From the NCBI GenBank assembly GCA_947359465.1, contig OX375879.1, positions 95,676,271-95,740,270 on the forward strand: a stretch of DNA of 64,000 nucleotides, written 5' to 3'. The notes under the pieces were generated by a model that was given only the letters and a program-made list of their open reading frames with translations, was not told the DNA's origin and did no database searches. Both the position numbers and the translations under genes were made by a program. Below are positions 62,739-64,000 of this stretch, piece by piece (position 1 is the first letter of the stretch; every line of letters begins with the position of its first letter). Source of the DNA: Metellina segmentata. Lineage: Eukaryota; Arthropoda; Arachnida; Araneae; Tetragnathidae.

Positions 62739-62766
62739 CTATATATATATATATATATATATATAT
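62739..62766. repeat. (AT)n microsatellite
   Basis: About fourteen uninterrupted AT units. Confidence 0.95.
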
Positions 62767-63399
62767 CTCGAAATAGGGATGTAAAATAACGTAGTAACCA
62801 AGAGTTTGAAGTGGGCGAAACCAAATGTGATAAGTGATATAATTGTTATTTGGATTTACATATTAGTTCGTTAATAAACATTCAAAATTTACTCTAATAA
62901 TTGGTCCCCTTTCACACACTTCAGCGTATGATAAGTTTTTCCAAAAGATCTTTAAAAAATTACATTGTACAGGACGTACAAGTTATACATTGGATAAACA
63001 CAACACACACACAAAAATTTGTAACCATATCCAAATATTCAAAAGCTTGTAGAAAAAGACAAAAATACATTGTAATTGTATTGGAACAATAAATTATATT
63101 ATACTTTTCCAGATAAGAAAAAGTACAGTGAACTTAGAGAGTTTCCATAAAAAAAATTGTACTTTTGTTCAATTTTAAACATTTTAAACCTAATTGAAAA
63201 CATTAATTATCCTTTTAATCCAAATTAATGCCTTAGCCGCTTCTGTTAAAGTAATGTATTCTGATTCCCATTGTGGAAATACTCTCATTCAAAAAAGTTC
63301 CCGGTGATGAGTTTATGCTCTAAGCCGACAATATGATACTCAGAAGTGATAAATAAATGTTTTTAAAGGTACACACCAAAATATGTCATTTTTGGTATA

Positions 63400-63625
63400 T
63401 CCTACTGACTGCACCACTTATGATGGTTCTTTCCTCTATACACTCCTCAGGGGCACATCTTTATGTGTGCACGAGCATCATAACCCTGAGGTACCCGAGC
63501 GATCTTTTCACGCTTTCATGTTTAGCCTTCTGCTTTTTCTTCCTCGTTATGTTTGTCTCAACTTGGCCAAATGTGGCCCTTGCACCATAAAACTTGTACA
63601 CAACAAACCTCTATGCACTTCTCAC
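63400..63625 (+). repeat. GGCCAAATATGGCCC-family repeat
   Basis: AACCCTGAGGTACCCGAGCG, ATCTTTTCACGC, CTTGGCCAAATGTGGCCCTT and GCACCATAAAACTTG match the copies at 54.5 and 58.0 kb. The rest of the window to 64000 shows no UTP6 exon and nothing else recognised. Confidence 0.65.
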
Positions 63626-64000
63626 TACTAAGGTTGATGCTTCTTTGGTGTGTACTTTTTGAAACATTTATTCATCAATTCTGAGTATTATGCTATTTAC
63701 GTATTTTATGTATAAAACAAAGGGACAATTATTTTTTCTCATGGACATGACCTCCGAAGGAGACCTTCCATATGTTCAGTCCTCGAGTCCCCTTTTCACC
63801 CCTCTTTATAGCAGCCAAGCATGCATTGGTCCCACCTCCCCATATGGGTCTAGCAGTAAGACAGGATGGATGGTAGGGGAAGTGTGAATGTTGAGAGACT
63901 TTCCATGAGAAAAATCCACTTTAGAGAGTTTATTTTAGTGTTGCTTCATGTACATATTTTTATCAAATCAGTTTTACTGCTATTAAGGGCCTTTTTAATT

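Overview
This is AT-rich nuclear DNA from a eukaryote, most likely an arthropod and perhaps an arachnid. The organism is an inference from repeat style and gene structure; nothing here proves a species. It carries GT-AG spliced genes, long introns and many DNA transposons and SINEs, and shows no bacterial gene organisation.

Two host genes stand out. A type II phosphatidylinositol 4-kinase lies on the minus strand at 23163-26366; nearly all of its coding sequence is in one exon, preceded by a 13-base first coding exon. The plus-strand gene at 29638-62103 encodes UTP6, the HAT-repeat protein of the UTP-B complex of the small-subunit processome. I could chain 19 exons into one 520-codon frame; the last ~75 residues are not found and probably lie beyond the window. 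The two genes are divergent, with about 3.3 kb between their start codons.

The left 22 kb is mostly mobile DNA: a decayed P-element/THAP9-like transposase at the left edge, Helitron-like 3' ends, a SINE with perfect 11-bp target duplications, a broken Tc1-like element split by a hAT MITE, and a complete-looking 6.4 kb PIF/Harbinger transposon (11561-17972). The Harbinger element has terminal inverted repeats, TAA target duplications, an intact three-exon HARBI1-like transposase and an intact five-exon Myb/SANT-like coiled-coil partner gene. Next come a cluster of SINE copies around a hAT fragment (19.1-21.05 kb), then PI4K2.

The UTP6 introns are heavily loaded with two related hAT elements, a Helitron-like element, Tc1-like elements, a piggyBac remnant, hAT-like MITEs, several SINE families, minisatellites and tandem duplications. 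Nothing in the window demands a wholly new molecular system. The strongest discoveries are the intact Harbinger element, the unusual exon structure of PI4K2 and the REP-like palindromic short-element families.
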